The notes beneath the pieces were generated by a model. That model saw only the letters and a list, made by a program, of their open reading frames with translations, searched no databases and had not been told where the DNA came from. Below, in pieces: positions 47,284-56,935 of a stretch of 64,000 nucleotides of DNA; the stretch's first letter is position 1, and every line of letters begins with the position of its first letter. Both the position numbers and the translations under genes were made by a program. Source of the DNA: Myxococcales bacterium (GTDB lineage Bacteria > Myxococcota_A > Polyangia > Palsa-1104 > JAEUJZ01); the NCBI GenBank assembly GCA_016794365.1, contig JAEUKB010000022.1:103827-167826 (forward strand), given 5' to 3'.

Positions 47284-48027
47284 GTGAAGATCTTGGCCAT
47301 CGATACAGCGACGCAGCTCTGTGGGGTCGCGATCCTCGACACGGACAGCGGACGCTCTGCGCGACGACAGCTTGCGGTGACCACGCACTCGGACATGCTG
47401 CTGTCGATTCTGTCGGACTGTCTGGCAGAGCTTGGGCTTGTCATCAAAGAGCTGGATGCGGTGGCGCTGAGCGCTGGACCGGGATCGTTTACCGGGCTGC
47501 GAATTGGCTGTGCGACGGCAAAAGGGCTGTGCTACGCGCTGTCGATCCCGCTTGTGATGGTGTCGTCGCTGCGTGCGCTGGCTGAGCCGCATCGCGCGCA
47601 CGGCTCGGTGCTGGCAGCGCAAGATGCGTTTCGCGGTCAGGTGTACGTGCAGCTTGTTCCGTCGCACAATCCGAGTCCGCAGCTTGTGTCCGTGCTGACC
47701 AAGCATCCGCAGCTCCTGACTGATGCGGCGTGGCGTCCTGCCGAGCTTGGGACGATCCTGCGGGAGGTTGCGTCGGAGCTGTGGCCGTGTGGCGGTGGCA
47801 TTGCGCGTTATCCCGAGCTGGGTCTGTCGCTTCGCTCGCAGCAGCCGAGTGAGCACGCGCCCGATCCGCTGGTGTTGGCGCAGCTAGGACGGACGCTGCT
47901 TGAAAGCGGACAGACCGCGCACCTGGCGAGCGCGCTGCCGACGTATGTGACCGTTTCGGCAGCGGAAGAGCAGTCCGCGCCATCCACGTCCGTCTTGGGC
48001 AAAGAGAGCGCAGCATGGACGCGGTGA
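47284..48027 (+). CDS. tsaB: tRNA t6A biosynthesis protein TsaB
   Basis: The 247-residue ASKHA-fold protein has ILAIDTATQLCGVAIL, THSDMLLSIL and the GPGSFTGLRIGCATAKGL segment. TsaB works with TsaD and TsaE to install threonylcarbamoyl on A37 of tRNAs that read ANN codons. The start is GTG. The C-terminal region is longer than in short homologues. It overlaps folK by 13 bp. Confidence 0.9.
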   Translation: MKILAIDTATQLCGVAILDTDSGRSARRQLAVTTHSDMLLSILSDCLAELGLVIKELDAVALSAGPGSFTGLRIGCATAKGLCYALSIPLVMVSSLRALAEPHRAHGSVLAAQDAFRGQVYVQLVPSHNPSPQLVSVLTKHPQLLTDAAWRPAELGTILREVASELWPCGGGIARYPELGLSLRSQQPSEHAPDPLVLAQLGRTLLESGQTAHLASALPTYVTVSAAEEQSAPSTSVLGKESAAWTR

Positions 48028-48512
48028 TCGGGCTTGGATCAAACGTCGGCGATCGGCTGCGTTATCTGCGAGCGGCGGCGCAAGAGCTGATGCAGATTGG
48101 CAAAGTGCAGGCGCGCTCCGCAGTGTATGAAACCGAGCCCGTGGGCGGTCCGCCGCAGCCTCGTTATCTGAATGCGGCGCTGTGGCTGGCGACTGAGCTT
48201 CTGCCCGATAAGCTGCTCGCTGTGCTGCATTGCATCGAGCGTCATGCCGGACGATTTCGAGACGGTGAGCGCGATCAGCCGCGAACGCTCGATCTGGACA
48301 TGCTGCTGCTTGGCACGCAGGGCGACGTGGTGATGGTCACAAGCGACTTGGTGGTTCCGCATCCGCGCCTACATGAGCGTGCGTTTGCGCTGCGTCCTGT
48401 GCTCGATTTGGCGCCTTCGCTGGTGCATCCCGCGCTCGGTGTGCCGCTTTCCGACCTGCTGGCGAGCCTGCCGCGCGTCGATCATCAGACACAGCCCATC
48501 GGCTGGTTGTAG
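48015..48512 (+). CDS. folK: 6-hydroxymethyl-7,8-dihydropterin pyrophosphokinase
   Basis: The 165-residue enzyme transfers pyrophosphate from ATP to the pterin in folate synthesis. Motifs seen are GLGSNVGDRLRYLRAA, ETEPVGGPPQPRYLNAAL, RDGERDQPRTLDLDMLLLG and VPHPRLHERAFALRPVLDLAP. Length and order are typical. Confidence 0.93.
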   Translation: MDAVIGLGSNVGDRLRYLRAAAQELMQIGKVQARSAVYETEPVGGPPQPRYLNAALWLATELLPDKLLAVLHCIERHAGRFRDGERDQPRTLDLDMLLLGTQGDVVMVTSDLVVPHPRLHERAFALRPVLDLAPSLVHPALGVPLSDLLASLPRVDHQTQPIGWL

Positions 48513-48527
48513 TATCGAGGGCTGGCC

Positions 48528-49697
48528 ATGGATGCTGACTCGAACCTACTTGAGCACTTAACGACCGCTGGAGAGCTGCTGCGCAGAGGCAAGATGGCGG
48601 AAGCCGGTGCCGAGATTGCGGCTGCGCTGCGGATTTCTCCGTCGGATATGCGTGCGCTCAACCTGCTTGGACTGCTTCGCTTTCAGAGCGGTCAGGTCGA
48701 TGAAGCGTACGCGGTGTATTCACGACTGGTCAGCGAACATCCTGCCGATCCAGCGCTGCGACTGAACCTGGGCCTGTGTGAGCTTCGTCGCAATCAGCCC
48801 GAGCAAGCCGTGATTCATCTGGCGCTCGTCGTTCGCAGTGAGCCGGACAACATTCGCGCGCTCAGCTACTACGGCTTGGCGCTGTTTCGCGCGGGACGTC
48901 TGATCGAAGCGCGACCGATTCTTCTTCGCGCCGGACAGCACGAGCTTGTCGCCGAAGTTGACGCGAAGCTTGGGACGCAGCCTGGCGATGCGCTTGAGCT
49001 TGCCGATCTTCCGTCGCTGCGTCCGCCACGCATTGTGCAGCCGCTGATCGAAGAATTGCCACCACCGACGGCTCCACCTTTGTCTGATGTGCTGGCTGCC
49101 ACGACGATCGGAGAAGCGCCCGCCGCGTTTTCCCTGACCAGCGACGGACTGCTCTTGGTCCAAGTCGTCGGTCATGTCCTGCTGCGTGGGGATGGCGTCG
49201 TGGCCAGCATGGGCACGCTCGACTTTGTGCCGCTCGGTTCCGAAGAAGAAGAAGAAGAAGAAGGCGAGCCTACTGCCGGTGCCGTCGCGCTGTTTCGGGC
49301 CGAAGGTCGCGGATCGCTGCTGCTGTCGCCGCAAGGAGGCCGCTTTATTCCGCTCTCGCTGGCCGACGGAGAAGAGCTGCGGGTTTGTGAGTCAGCGCTG
49401 TGTGCGTGTTCTCCGTCGCTGTTGCCGGTTCCTGTCACGACAGTGCAGCAAGAGGGTGATCTTCCGTCGCTGCGACTCGTGGGCCCGGGTGAGCTGGTCT
49501 TGCGATCTCCGAGTGAGCTTCACGCGCTGATGGTTCGTCCCGGTCAGAGTGGCTACTTGGATGAAACCTGTGTGCTCGGCTGGACCGCCGGAGTCACCGT
49601 CTCACGCGATGCCTGGTCTGAGAGCGATACCGACGGGCACCTGATCTGCTCGGGACACGGTCACATCTTGCTATCGGTGACTGCTTCGGCTCGTTAG
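48528..49697 (+). CDS. TPR protein with AIM24-like C-terminal domain
   Basis: The 389-residue protein has about three TPR-like repeats (6-125), a Pro-rich linker and a C-terminal ~200-residue beta domain. That domain contains LVQVVGHVLLRGDGVVASMG, FRAEGRGSLLLSPQGG and LVGPGELVLRSP, which resemble the AIM24 family (a beta-prism fold first named from mitochondria). A run of seven Glu sits in one loop. No enzymatic site is apparent, so a scaffold role is inferred. The TlpA-like gene follows after 7 bp. Confidence 0.65.
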   Translation: MDADSNLLEHLTTAGELLRRGKMAEAGAEIAAALRISPSDMRALNLLGLLRFQSGQVDEAYAVYSRLVSEHPADPALRLNLGLCELRRNQPEQAVIHLALVVRSEPDNIRALSYYGLALFRAGRLIEARPILLRAGQHELVAEVDAKLGTQPGDALELADLPSLRPPRIVQPLIEELPPPTAPPLSDVLAATTIGEAPAAFSLTSDGLLLVQVVGHVLLRGDGVVASMGTLDFVPLGSEEEEEEEGEPTAGAVALFRAEGRGSLLLSPQGGRFIPLSLADGEELRVCESALCACSPSLLPVPVTTVQQEGDLPSLRLVGPGELVLRSPSELHALMVRPGQSGYLDETCVLGWTAGVTVSRDAWSESDTDGHLICSGHGHILLSVTASAR

Positions 49698-49704
49698 GCT
49701 TGCG

Positions 49705-50280
49705 ATGTGGCGACGACGGCTGATCTGGATCTGGCTCGGATGGTCACTGACGCTGACGCTGCCCGGACGTGCGGATGTTCCGTCGGCTGGCTCATCGTGG
49801 GCTATCGAGTCTGAGCTGCTTCATCGGCGACTGCGTATCGACGATCTTCAGGCGTGGACTCCGTCGCAGCAGCGCTGGCAGCCGCGAGCGCTCGACAGCG
49901 TGCCGGTGACGGTGCTTCATCTGTGGTCGCCTCGCTGTGTGCCCTGCGTCGAGGAGCTGCCGCTGCTGGCGCGACTTCTCGACGCATGGAAAAGTGAGCC
50001 ATCCGTGCGCTTTTTGGTGGTCGCAGATCACGAAGGAGACGGAAGTGAACTGATTCCGTTTCTTTCCGCGCAGCCGCTGCTGTGGCGAAACAGACCGCTG
50101 CTGCGACTGGGAACCGATCGGCTTCGCGACGGACTGGGCGTTTCGGTTCAGCCGCTGACGCTGCTCATCGATGAACAGCGAGTCATTCGCCAAGCGTTCG
50201 TCGGACCGCTGTCGGGACGAAGCCTCGGTAGCGCGATCTCTCGGCTGCTGGCGACGCGGGCTTCGTCGTCGAAACAGTAG
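49705..50280 (+). CDS. Exported TlpA-like thioredoxin-fold protein (paralogue of 4693-5250)
   Basis: The 191-residue protein has a signal peptide (IWLGWSLTLTLPGRADV), the CxxC site CVPC in LHLWSPRCVPCVEELPLL, and the cis-proline loop VQPLTLLIDEQRVIRQAFVG. It aligns end to end with the other TlpA-like protein in this window, sharing the E-LL-HRR-D-L opening and the RQA-VG ending. Its neighbour is the TPR-AIM24 gene, and its stop is 12 bp from the convergent response-regulator stop. Confidence 0.8.
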   Translation: MWRRRLIWIWLGWSLTLTLPGRADVPSAGSSWAIESELLHRRLRIDDLQAWTPSQQRWQPRALDSVPVTVLHLWSPRCVPCVEELPLLARLLDAWKSEPSVRFLVVADHEGDGSELIPFLSAQPLLWRNRPLLRLGTDRLRDGLGVSVQPLTLLIDEQRVIRQAFVGPLSGRSLGSAISRLLATRASSSKQ

Positions 50281-50292
50281 CTCGCCGAGCGA

Positions 50293-51699
50293 CTAGCTCA
50301 GGCCGTATTTTTCGACGCGACGCAGCAGCGCAAAGCGCGAGATTCCGAGGATTTCCGCCGCTTTCACCTTCTTGCCACCCGCCATCCGCAGCGCTTCTTC
50401 CAGCAGTCGTCGCTCTAGGTTTTCCAGCGTGTCGCGACCGGGCTCGAACGTCACCGTCAGTCCACCGTCGGTCTTGGTACCCAGCGCTTGCGGCGTCACA
50501 AGCTGTCTTTGCACCGTGATTTCCGACACACGCTGCGGCAAAAGCTCTGGCGTGATCAGCCCTGCACCGACGGGACCGAGGATCGCAGCCCGCTCCATCA
50601 GGTTCCGCAGCTCTCGGACGTTACCGGGAAAGTCATAGCGCAGAAGCAGCTCGCAGGCTTCGCGATGCAGCTCCAGCTTTTTGCCCATGCGATCGCCGAA
50701 CTCGGTCAAAAAGTGTTGTGCCAGCAGCACAATGTCGTCGCCCCGATCGCGCAGCGCGGGAATCTGAATCGGAAACACCGACAGCCGGTGATACAGATCG
50801 AGCCGGAACTTCTTTTCCGCGACGAGCTGCGACAGATCTCGGTGTGATGCGGCCACCACCCGCGCTTCGAGTTGAATCGGACGGACGCCACCGACGCGCT
50901 CGAAGGTTCGCTCTTCCAGCACCCGCAGCAGCTTGCCTTGCAGCACCGGCTCCATGTCGCCGATCTCGTCGAGCAGCACCGTGCCGCGACCTGCCACTTC
51001 CAGTCGTCCGGGCTTGAGCCGCTCTGCGCCGGTAAACGCACCTTTTTCGTGACCAAACAGCTCACTTTCGGCGAGCGGAGCGGGCAGGGCAACACAGTCA
51101 ATCGCGACAAACGGCTCAGCGGCTCGGGCCGACAGCGCATGAATCGCGCGCGCTCCGACGCCTTTGCCGGTGCCACTTTCCCCACACAGAAGCACCGTCG
51201 TATCGGGAGACTGCGCGACTTCTTGAATGCGCGTCCGAACCTCTCGAATGCTCGGAGAATCCCCCAAAAACTCTTGTGCCAGCCCGCTCTGGCTCGTGGC
51301 TGACGGAGCTGGTGTTGCTTTGAGCGCCGCCCGAGCCACTCGCTCTGCTTCAATCACTCGCTCGACGACATCGGCCAGCGCGGTGGACTTGGGCACGTAG
51401 TCGCTGGCACCGCGACGCATGGCTTCGACCGCGTTGTCGATCGTGCCGTACGCGGTCATCATCAGCACCGCTGGCGTCGGACGAAGCTGTCGCAGCGGCG
51501 GAATCAGATCAAGTCCCGTTCCGTCCGGCAGCATGTAGTCGAGCACAACCAAGTGATAGGGATGACGACGCGCGCGCTGGAGTCCCTCGGCAGCGGTGGT
51601 GGCGACATCGGCTTCGATTCCCCGACGGCCAAGCAGTCGCTGGAGCGCCCGCGCATACGTCTCTTCATCGTCGATAATCAGGGTGCGGCAGTCGCTCAT
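50293..51699 (-). CDS. NtrC-family sigma-54-dependent response regulator
   Basis: The 468-residue protein has a receiver (acidic pair DD near residue 10, phospho-acceptor Asp54 in VVLDYMLPDG, Lys in YVPKS). It also has an AAA+ domain (Walker A GESGTGKG, sigma-54 loop GAFTGAERL, Walker B LLDEIGD) and a Fis-type helix-turn-helix at the end (KKVKAAEILGISRFALLRRV). It activates sigma-54 promoters after phosphorylation. No histidine kinase is adjacent. It starts 15 bp after the ftsH stop on the same strand, so it may share that transcript. Confidence 0.92.
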   Translation of the reverse strand: MSDCRTLIIDDEETYARALQRLLGRRGIEADVATTAAEGLQRARRHPYHLVVLDYMLPDGTGLDLIPPLRQLRPTPAVLMMTAYGTIDNAVEAMRRGASDYVPKSTALADVVERVIEAERVARAALKATPAPSATSQSGLAQEFLGDSPSIREVRTRIQEVAQSPDTTVLLCGESGTGKGVGARAIHALSARAAEPFVAIDCVALPAPLAESELFGHEKGAFTGAERLKPGRLEVAGRGTVLLDEIGDMEPVLQGKLLRVLEERTFERVGGVRPIQLEARVVAASHRDLSQLVAEKKFRLDLYHRLSVFPIQIPALRDRGDDIVLLAQHFLTEFGDRMGKKLELHREACELLLRYDFPGNVRELRNLMERAAILGPVGAGLITPELLPQRVSEITVQRQLVTPQALGTKTDGGLTVTFEPGRDTLENLERRLLEEALRMAGGKKVKAAEILGISRFALLRRVEKYGLS

Positions 51700-51714
51700 C
51701 AGCCACCTCTAGGC

Positions 51715-53670
51715 TCATTTAGGCTCATTGGCGAGGATGTCACGGAAGCGATCTCCGTCGAGCACCTCGTGTTCAAGCAGCTCTTTGACGGCCAGCTCTA
51801 TCGCGGGACGATGGCTTCGGATCAGCTGACGGGCTCGCTCATATTGGCTTTCTAGGAGCGCGCGAACTTCCTGATCCACGGCCCAGGCTGTCTCGTCGCT
51901 AAACTCTCGGCTGGCAAAGCCTTGCGTGTCCAAAAACTGACCTCGGCCACTGTCGAACGCTTGCAGTCCCAGTGCTTGCGACATGCCAAACTCGCTGACC
52001 ATTCGTCGAGCCAGCGTCGTCGCGCGCTGTAAGTCGTCTTGTGCGCCCGTCGAGATGTCCGTCAGAAGCTCTTCTTCCGCCGCGCGCCCACCGAGCAGCA
52101 CCGTGATCCGATCGAGCAGCTCCGTCCGTGTGAGCAGATAGCGATCGCCTTCTTTTTCGTTCGGTTGCTGCATCGTGTAGCCGAGCGCGCCAATTCCTCG
52201 CGGCACAATGCTGATCTTTTTTACCGAATCAGCGGACGGAAGGCTCGTCGCAACCAGCGCATGACCGCACTCGTGATAGGCAACCACTTGTTTGTCTTTG
52301 GGAGACAGCCGACGCGATTTTCGTTCCAGCCCTGCGACCACGCGCTCCAGCGCTTCTTGAAAGTCGATGTCCGCGACCGCTTCGGCTTTGCGTCGGGCTG
52401 CCAGCAGCGCCGCTTCATTGACCAGGTTGGCCAGATCCGCACCGACGAGCCCCGCCGTCATCGCCGCCACTTTGTCGAGCCGCACACTGTCAGCCAGCAC
52501 CACTTTGCGTGCGTGAACTTCCAGGATCTCGGCGCGATCTTCCAGCGTCGGACGATCGACCACCACGCGTCGATCAAAGCGACCCGCACGCAGCAGCGCC
52601 GGATCGAGGATCTCAGGCCGGTTCGTCGCTGCCATGATGATCACGCTCGTGCTCGTGTCAAAGCCATCCATCTCGGTGAGCAGCTGATCGAGCGTCTGTT
52701 CCCGTTCTTCGTGCGTCACCACCGGACCTGCAACGCCGCGCGCCCGACCGATCGCATCCAGCTCGTCGATGAAGATGATGCTCGGCGACTTTTCCTTGGC
52801 CTGCGCAAACAGATCACGCACCCGCGCTGCACCGACGCCCACGAACATCTCGACAAACTCCGATCCAGAGATCGAAAAGAACGGAACCTTGGCTTCTCCT
52901 GCGACGGCGCGTGCCAGCAGCGTCTTGCCAGTTCCCGGCGGTCCGACCAAGATCACCCCGCGCGGAATGTGTCCGCCCAGCTTGGTGTAGCGCTCGGGCG
53001 AGGTCAGAAAGTCGATGATCTCAACCAGCTCCGCCTTGGCTTCGCGCTGTCCTGCCACGTCGGAAAACGTCACACCTGTGCCTGCTTCGCCCCACTCTTG
53101 GGCTTTGTTTTTGCCAAACTGGAACACCGAGTTCGAGATCCCGCCGAGCCCACCGCCGCGTCGCATCAGCCAGTTGGCCAAAAAGAACAGCATCACCATC
53201 GGCAGCACCCACGATCCGATCGTGACGAGCAGCGACGGAGTAGACACCGCATCAAACGGAATCTTTTTTTCCACCAGCTTTTGCACCAGCTCTCGCTCGG
53301 CAGACTCGAGCCGTCCGGTGCGATAGATCGGTCCGCGACCTGCTGCGCCTTCGTTTCCTTCACCGATGATCGTATCGACTTGGAAGCTGACGCGACGCAG
53401 CTTGCTCTGCTCGACCATCGATGCGAACTGATCATACGAGACGCGCTTTTCCGACAGCCCAAGCAGCCTCGGCAGCCCAACCAGCAGCATCAGCAGCAAC
53501 AAAAACAGCCATAGCTTCGGTGATGAGCCGCTCGAAAAGCCGCTGTCACCGTCGGGATTGCCGCGTCCATCCGATCGAGACGGCTTGGTTCCGCTGCCTT
53601 TTTCAGAGCGACTGTCGCTCTGACGGGATGAGCTGGGCTTGGCAAGGAGCATGGAGAGGCGACTCGTCAT
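51715..53670 (-). CDS. ftsH: ATP-dependent zinc metalloprotease FtsH
   Basis: With the ATG at 53668-53670 the 651-residue protein has an N-terminal Ser/Gly/Arg-rich leader, two membrane helices ([20 protein letters not shown] and [15 protein letters not shown]), an AAA+ module (Walker A GPPGTGKT, Walker [34 protein letters not shown]) and the zinc site HECGH. FtsH degrades unstable membrane and regulatory proteins. A longer upstream start is rejected because the extra residues overlap the psd promoter region and are of poor composition. Confidence 0.95.
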   Translation of the reverse strand: MTSRLSMLLAKPSSSRQSDSRSEKGSGTKPSRSDGRGNPDGDSGFSSGSSPKLWLFLLLLMLLVGLPRLLGLSEKRVSYDQFASMVEQSKLRRVSFQVDTIIGEGNEGAAGRGPIYRTGRLESAERELVQKLVEKKIPFDAVSTPSLLVTIGSWVLPMVMLFFLANWLMRRGGGLGGISNSVFQFGKNKAQEWGEAGTGVTFSDVAGQREAKAELVEIIDFLTSPERYTKLGGHIPRGVILVGPPGTGKTLLARAVAGEAKVPFFSISGSEFVEMFVGVGAARVRDLFAQAKEKSPSIIFIDELDAIGRARGVAGPVVTHEEREQTLDQLLTEMDGFDTSTSVIIMAATNRPEILDPALLRAGRFDRRVVVDRPTLEDRAEILEVHARKVVLADSVRLDKVAAMTAGLVGADLANLVNEAALLAARRKAEAVADIDFQEALERVVAGLERKSRRLSPKDKQVVAYHECGHALVATSLPSADSVKKISIVPRGIGALGYTMQQPNEKEGDRYLLTRTELLDRITVLLGGRAAEEELLTDISTGAQDDLQRATTLARRMVSEFGMSQALGLQAFDSGRGQFLDTQGFASREFSDETAWAVDQEVRALLESQYERARQLIRSHRPAIELAVKELLEHEVLDGDRFRDILANEPK

Positions 53671-53824
53671 GTTGGCTTCGGGCAGCCACTGGCGAAATGC
53701 GCCTCGGGGCTGTGCGCTGACTGTACTCGCTCTGCTCTGCCACCGCCACCTGCCTGTAGGTGCTTTGGCGACCAAAAATGGAGGAATTGAAAAACCTTCG
53801 CAAAGTCCGCATAGTAGTGCTTGT

Positions 53825-54715
53825 ATGTCAGCTAAACTTCCCGTCGCAGACCGTATCGCATCTGAACTCCTTCATTGGCTACCGAAGCAGGCTTGGAGCC
53901 GTGGCATGGGCTGGGCCTCTCGACTCCCGCTTCCTCGTCCGCTGCGTGACCCGGTCTATCGGGGCTTTTCGCTGGCATACGGAATCGACCTCGGCGAGCT
54001 GGATCGTCCACTCGGTGAGTTCGATCGCTTCGATGACTTCTTCTGTCGTCCACTTCCCGAAGGTGCCCGCTCGATTTCGCCGCAGCACAACGCGCTGATT
54101 ACGCCGTGTGACGGAGTGCTCAGCGGCTACGGCATCGCGGAAGATGGACTGTGCATTCACGCCAAAGGTCAAGAATACACCGTCGCAGGACTGCTCAATG
54201 ACGAGGTGGCCGCACGGCGCTTTGTCGGTGGCATGTTCGCGACGATTTACCTGGCTCCGCACAACTATCACCGCGTTCACAGCCCGCTCGACGGACAGGT
54301 CATTGGCTACCGTCATGTGCCGGGCGCGCGCTATCCGGTGAATGCGCTGTCGGTGCGGACCGTACCTCGGCTGTTTCAGCGCAATGAGCGGTTTGTCACC
54401 TACATGCGAACCGAGTTTGGCGAAGTTGCGCTTGTGATGGTCGCAGCTACCGGCGTGGGCAATATCACGGTAAGCTATGAGCCTGCCCTGGCTACGCCAG
54501 CAGGTGGGCCAGATCGGGGGGCGTGTATCTATGAACACGGCCAGGAAAAGCCAATCAGCAAGGGGGCGGAGCTTGGCAAATTTCACCTGGGCTCGACAGT
54601 CATCCTGCTTTTTGAGCGAGGGCGGGCATCGATTGATGTCCCCGCTGGCACCGTTGTCCGTTTGGGCCAACCGATTGGGCAGCTAACGCCAAGCAAACAG
54701 GGTCAGACATCTTGA
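53825..54715 (+). CDS. psd: Phosphatidylserine decarboxylase
   Basis: The 296-residue pro-enzyme makes phosphatidylethanolamine. It has DRFDDFFCRPL, TPCDGVLS, the catalytic-His region YLAPHNYHRVHSPLDG and the self-cleavage LGST motif (KFHLGSTVILLFERG) whose Ser becomes the pyruvoyl group. Length and order match bacterial Psd. The start ATG lies at 53825. The stop overlaps the TTG start of the next gene. Confidence 0.95.
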   Translation: MSAKLPVADRIASELLHWLPKQAWSRGMGWASRLPLPRPLRDPVYRGFSLAYGIDLGELDRPLGEFDRFDDFFCRPLPEGARSISPQHNALITPCDGVLSGYGIAEDGLCIHAKGQEYTVAGLLNDEVAARRFVGGMFATIYLAPHNYHRVHSPLDGQVIGYRHVPGARYPVNALSVRTVPRLFQRNERFVTYMRTEFGEVALVMVAATGVGNITVSYEPALATPAGGPDRGACIYEHGQEKPISKGAELGKFHLGSTVILLFERGRASIDVPAGTVVRLGQPIGQLTPSKQGQTS

Positions 54716-56889
54716 GCACCAAGCAGCGCATTCCCAGCGACGATTTGTCGTTCGAGCCAGACGAGCTAGCCGAGGTTGGGGCGGTCCTGGCTCCGGCCAG
54801 CTCAGGCCTTGATCGAGAGGACGCAGCCAGTAGCAGAACCCCTGCTTCGGCCATGCCCTCGTTCGATGATCAGGTGGATGCGGCGTTCTCCGAAGAAGAG
54901 ACTGCCGAAAAGCAGCCATCGATCGCGGACGATGTGGACGTTCAGGGCGACATGGCCGGGCTTTCAGACGGTGGTTTCGATTTACCACCGACGGCTGGTT
55001 CGCTGCCTGATGTGGTGAGCGTAAACCCTTCGCTCAGGCCAAACTCCGGGCAAGCGAAGAGCTCATCGGGGGAAATCGACGACGCCACGCCGCCTCCTTC
55101 TCATGCTGAGGTTGGCAGCCTTCCGTCGGTGATCTTCGATGACTCGCCGTTTGGTGAAGATGCCAAGGCCAGCATCGACGACAGCTCGGCGATTCCAGCG
55201 CGGGTTGCTGCGATCGCTGCGGCCATGGATGGTCAGCAGCAGTCCGTCGGAGACTCCGTTCTTAGCTCGTCGCCTTCGCCGAATGCCAACTCGCTGCATG
55301 TATCGGTGCAGAACCAGAGCGGAGGCAGCCTGGCCGGCATGTCTTCGGGACGCTCGGCGGGACAGAGCGAAGGCAGCGGCTCTGACGATCACGAAGATCC
55401 GTTTACCGAAGCGGCCTCGCCATCCAGCGCCACGCCGGTTGTGCATCTCGACGACGCAGAGTTTCATCTCGTCGAAGATCACGATGAAGCCCACGCGCTG
55501 GCTTCCGGGCGCACGCCAGTGGCAGAGCGCGTCGCTGAACCGACCGCCGGAGATCCGATCACCAGTGCGCCGCCGCTCGACGGACATCCCAGCTCGTGGG
55601 CTGCTTCGGCTGCGACGCCACCTGCGGTATCCGAAACCAGCGAGATTGACGCCGCTTGGAACAGTGGCAACGACGCAGACAGCGGCCCGGTGACCACGGT
55701 TTCTGCCGACGAAATCGATACGTCAGGGGACACCACCGAATCGGCACCGCTGCCTGCTTCGACCCTCGCGGATGTGCCCGCGCCTGCGCCGGTTCCCGCG
55801 CCGGTGCTCGCTCCCGTTCCGGTTCCCGATCCGAGTCCATCGCGAGACTCCGGTCCGCGTCGTCCAAGCTCAGCATCCGCTCCAGCGACTCCAGCAGCGC
55901 CGCCACCGCCTCCGGCGGCTCGTCCGGCACCGCCACCGCCTCCACCAGCGGCGACGCGACCGGCAGCACCGCCTCCACTGCCTGCGGCCAAGCCCGTTTC
56001 CGTTCCGACGCCAGCACCCGCGCCCGCTCCGGTTGCGGCAGTGCCTATGTCGAAGCCTTCGTCTGCGCCGACTCCGGCATCGCTGCCGAACTTTGGCGAA
56101 GACACCAAGCTAAAGAAAAAGCGTCGCAGCAAGCAGTGGTTCGAGGAAATCTTCGACGAAGACTACCTTCATACGCTGCCGTTTTTGACGCCCCAGCAGA
56201 CCGAGCGCGAGGTTGAGTATCTGCTCAATGCGTTCGATTTTCCGGCGGGCGCGCGCCTGCTCGACATTGGCTGCGGCTACGGTCGTCACGCGATGGAGCT
56301 GGCTGCACGCGGCTATCGCACCGTCGGACTGGATCTGTCGCTGCCGCTGCTGATTCGCGCCACCGATGCTGCTCGTCGCGTCGGCGTCAGCGTCGATTTT
56401 GTGCATGGCGACATGCGCGACATGACGTTTGAAAACGAGTTCGACGGTGCGTACTGCTTCTTTAGCACCTTCGGCTACTTCGACGACGAAACCAACCGGC
56501 GTGTGGCCTCGGGCATCTGTCGATCGCTCAAGCCCGGCGGTCGCTTCGTCCTCGACCTGCTAAACCGAGACTGCCTGATCGGCGATCTGCCGACGCGCGT
56601 GTGGTGGCAAGGTCACGGCTGCGTCGTGCTGGAAGAGGTCGATTTCAACTACTTTACGTCGCGGCTCGAAGTCCAGCGTCAGATCATCCTCGAAGACGGT
56701 CGCCAGCTTGTCCAAGACATCTCGATTCGCGTCTACAGCCTCCACGAGATCGGCAAGATCCTTCATCACGCAGGCTTCCGTGTCCTGGAAGTGTCGGGCA
56801 ACTTCGAGCTGCGCAATCGCTTCTACGGCACCGAGTCGCGCCAGCTTCTGATCGTCGCTGAAAAGAGACCGCCAGACGCGCCTGCATAA
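54712..56889 (+). CDS. SAM methyltransferase with ~470-residue disordered N-terminal region
   Basis: The 725-residue protein starts at a TTG that overlaps the psd stop (TTGA). Residues 1 to about 465 are acidic, Ser/Asp/Glu-rich, then Pro/Ala-rich, with no recognised domain, ending in a basic patch (KLKKKRRSKQ). The class I methyltransferase domain spans about 473-725: LLDIGCGYGRHAMELAARG (motif I), VGLDLS (motif II), DFVHGDMRDM (motif III) and the DGAYCFFSTFGYF region. The substrate is unknown. A shorter start at the ATG for PSFDD (near 54853) is possible. Confidence 0.75.
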   Translation: MSTKQRIPSDDLSFEPDELAEVGAVLAPASSGLDREDAASSRTPASAMPSFDDQVDAAFSEEETAEKQPSIADDVDVQGDMAGLSDGGFDLPPTAGSLPDVVSVNPSLRPNSGQAKSSSGEIDDATPPPSHAEVGSLPSVIFDDSPFGEDAKASIDDSSAIPARVAAIAAAMDGQQQSVGDSVLSSSPSPNANSLHVSVQNQSGGSLAGMSSGRSAGQSEGSGSDDHEDPFTEAASPSSATPVVHLDDAEFHLVEDHDEAHALASGRTPVAERVAEPTAGDPITSAPPLDGHPSSWAASAATPPAVSETSEIDAAWNSGNDADSGPVTTVSADEIDTSGDTTESAPLPASTLADVPAPAPVPAPVLAPVPVPDPSPSRDSGPRRPSSASAPATPAAPPPPPAARPAPPPPPPAATRPAAPPPLPAAKPVSVPTPAPAPAPVAAVPMSKPSSAPTPASLPNFGEDTKLKKKRRSKQWFEEIFDEDYLHTLPFLTPQQTEREVEYLLNAFDFPAGARLLDIGCGYGRHAMELAARGYRTVGLDLSLPLLIRATDAARRVGVSVDFVHGDMRDMTFENEFDGAYCFFSTFGYFDDETNRRVASGICRSLKPGGRFVLDLLNRDCLIGDLPTRVWWQGHGCVVLEEVDFNYFTSRLEVQRQIILEDGRQLVQDISIRVYSLHEIGKILHHAGFRVLEVSGNFELRNRFYGTESRQLLIVAEKRPPDAPA

Positions 56890-56935
56890 CCCGGCCTGAC
56901 CCGTTCCTTTTTCGCCCTGCGGAGGTTCGTTCTCC

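Noticed and set aside
52039..53514. A 491-residue open frame antisense to ftsH
   Set aside because: Arg/His/Gln-rich shadow of FtsH with no domain.
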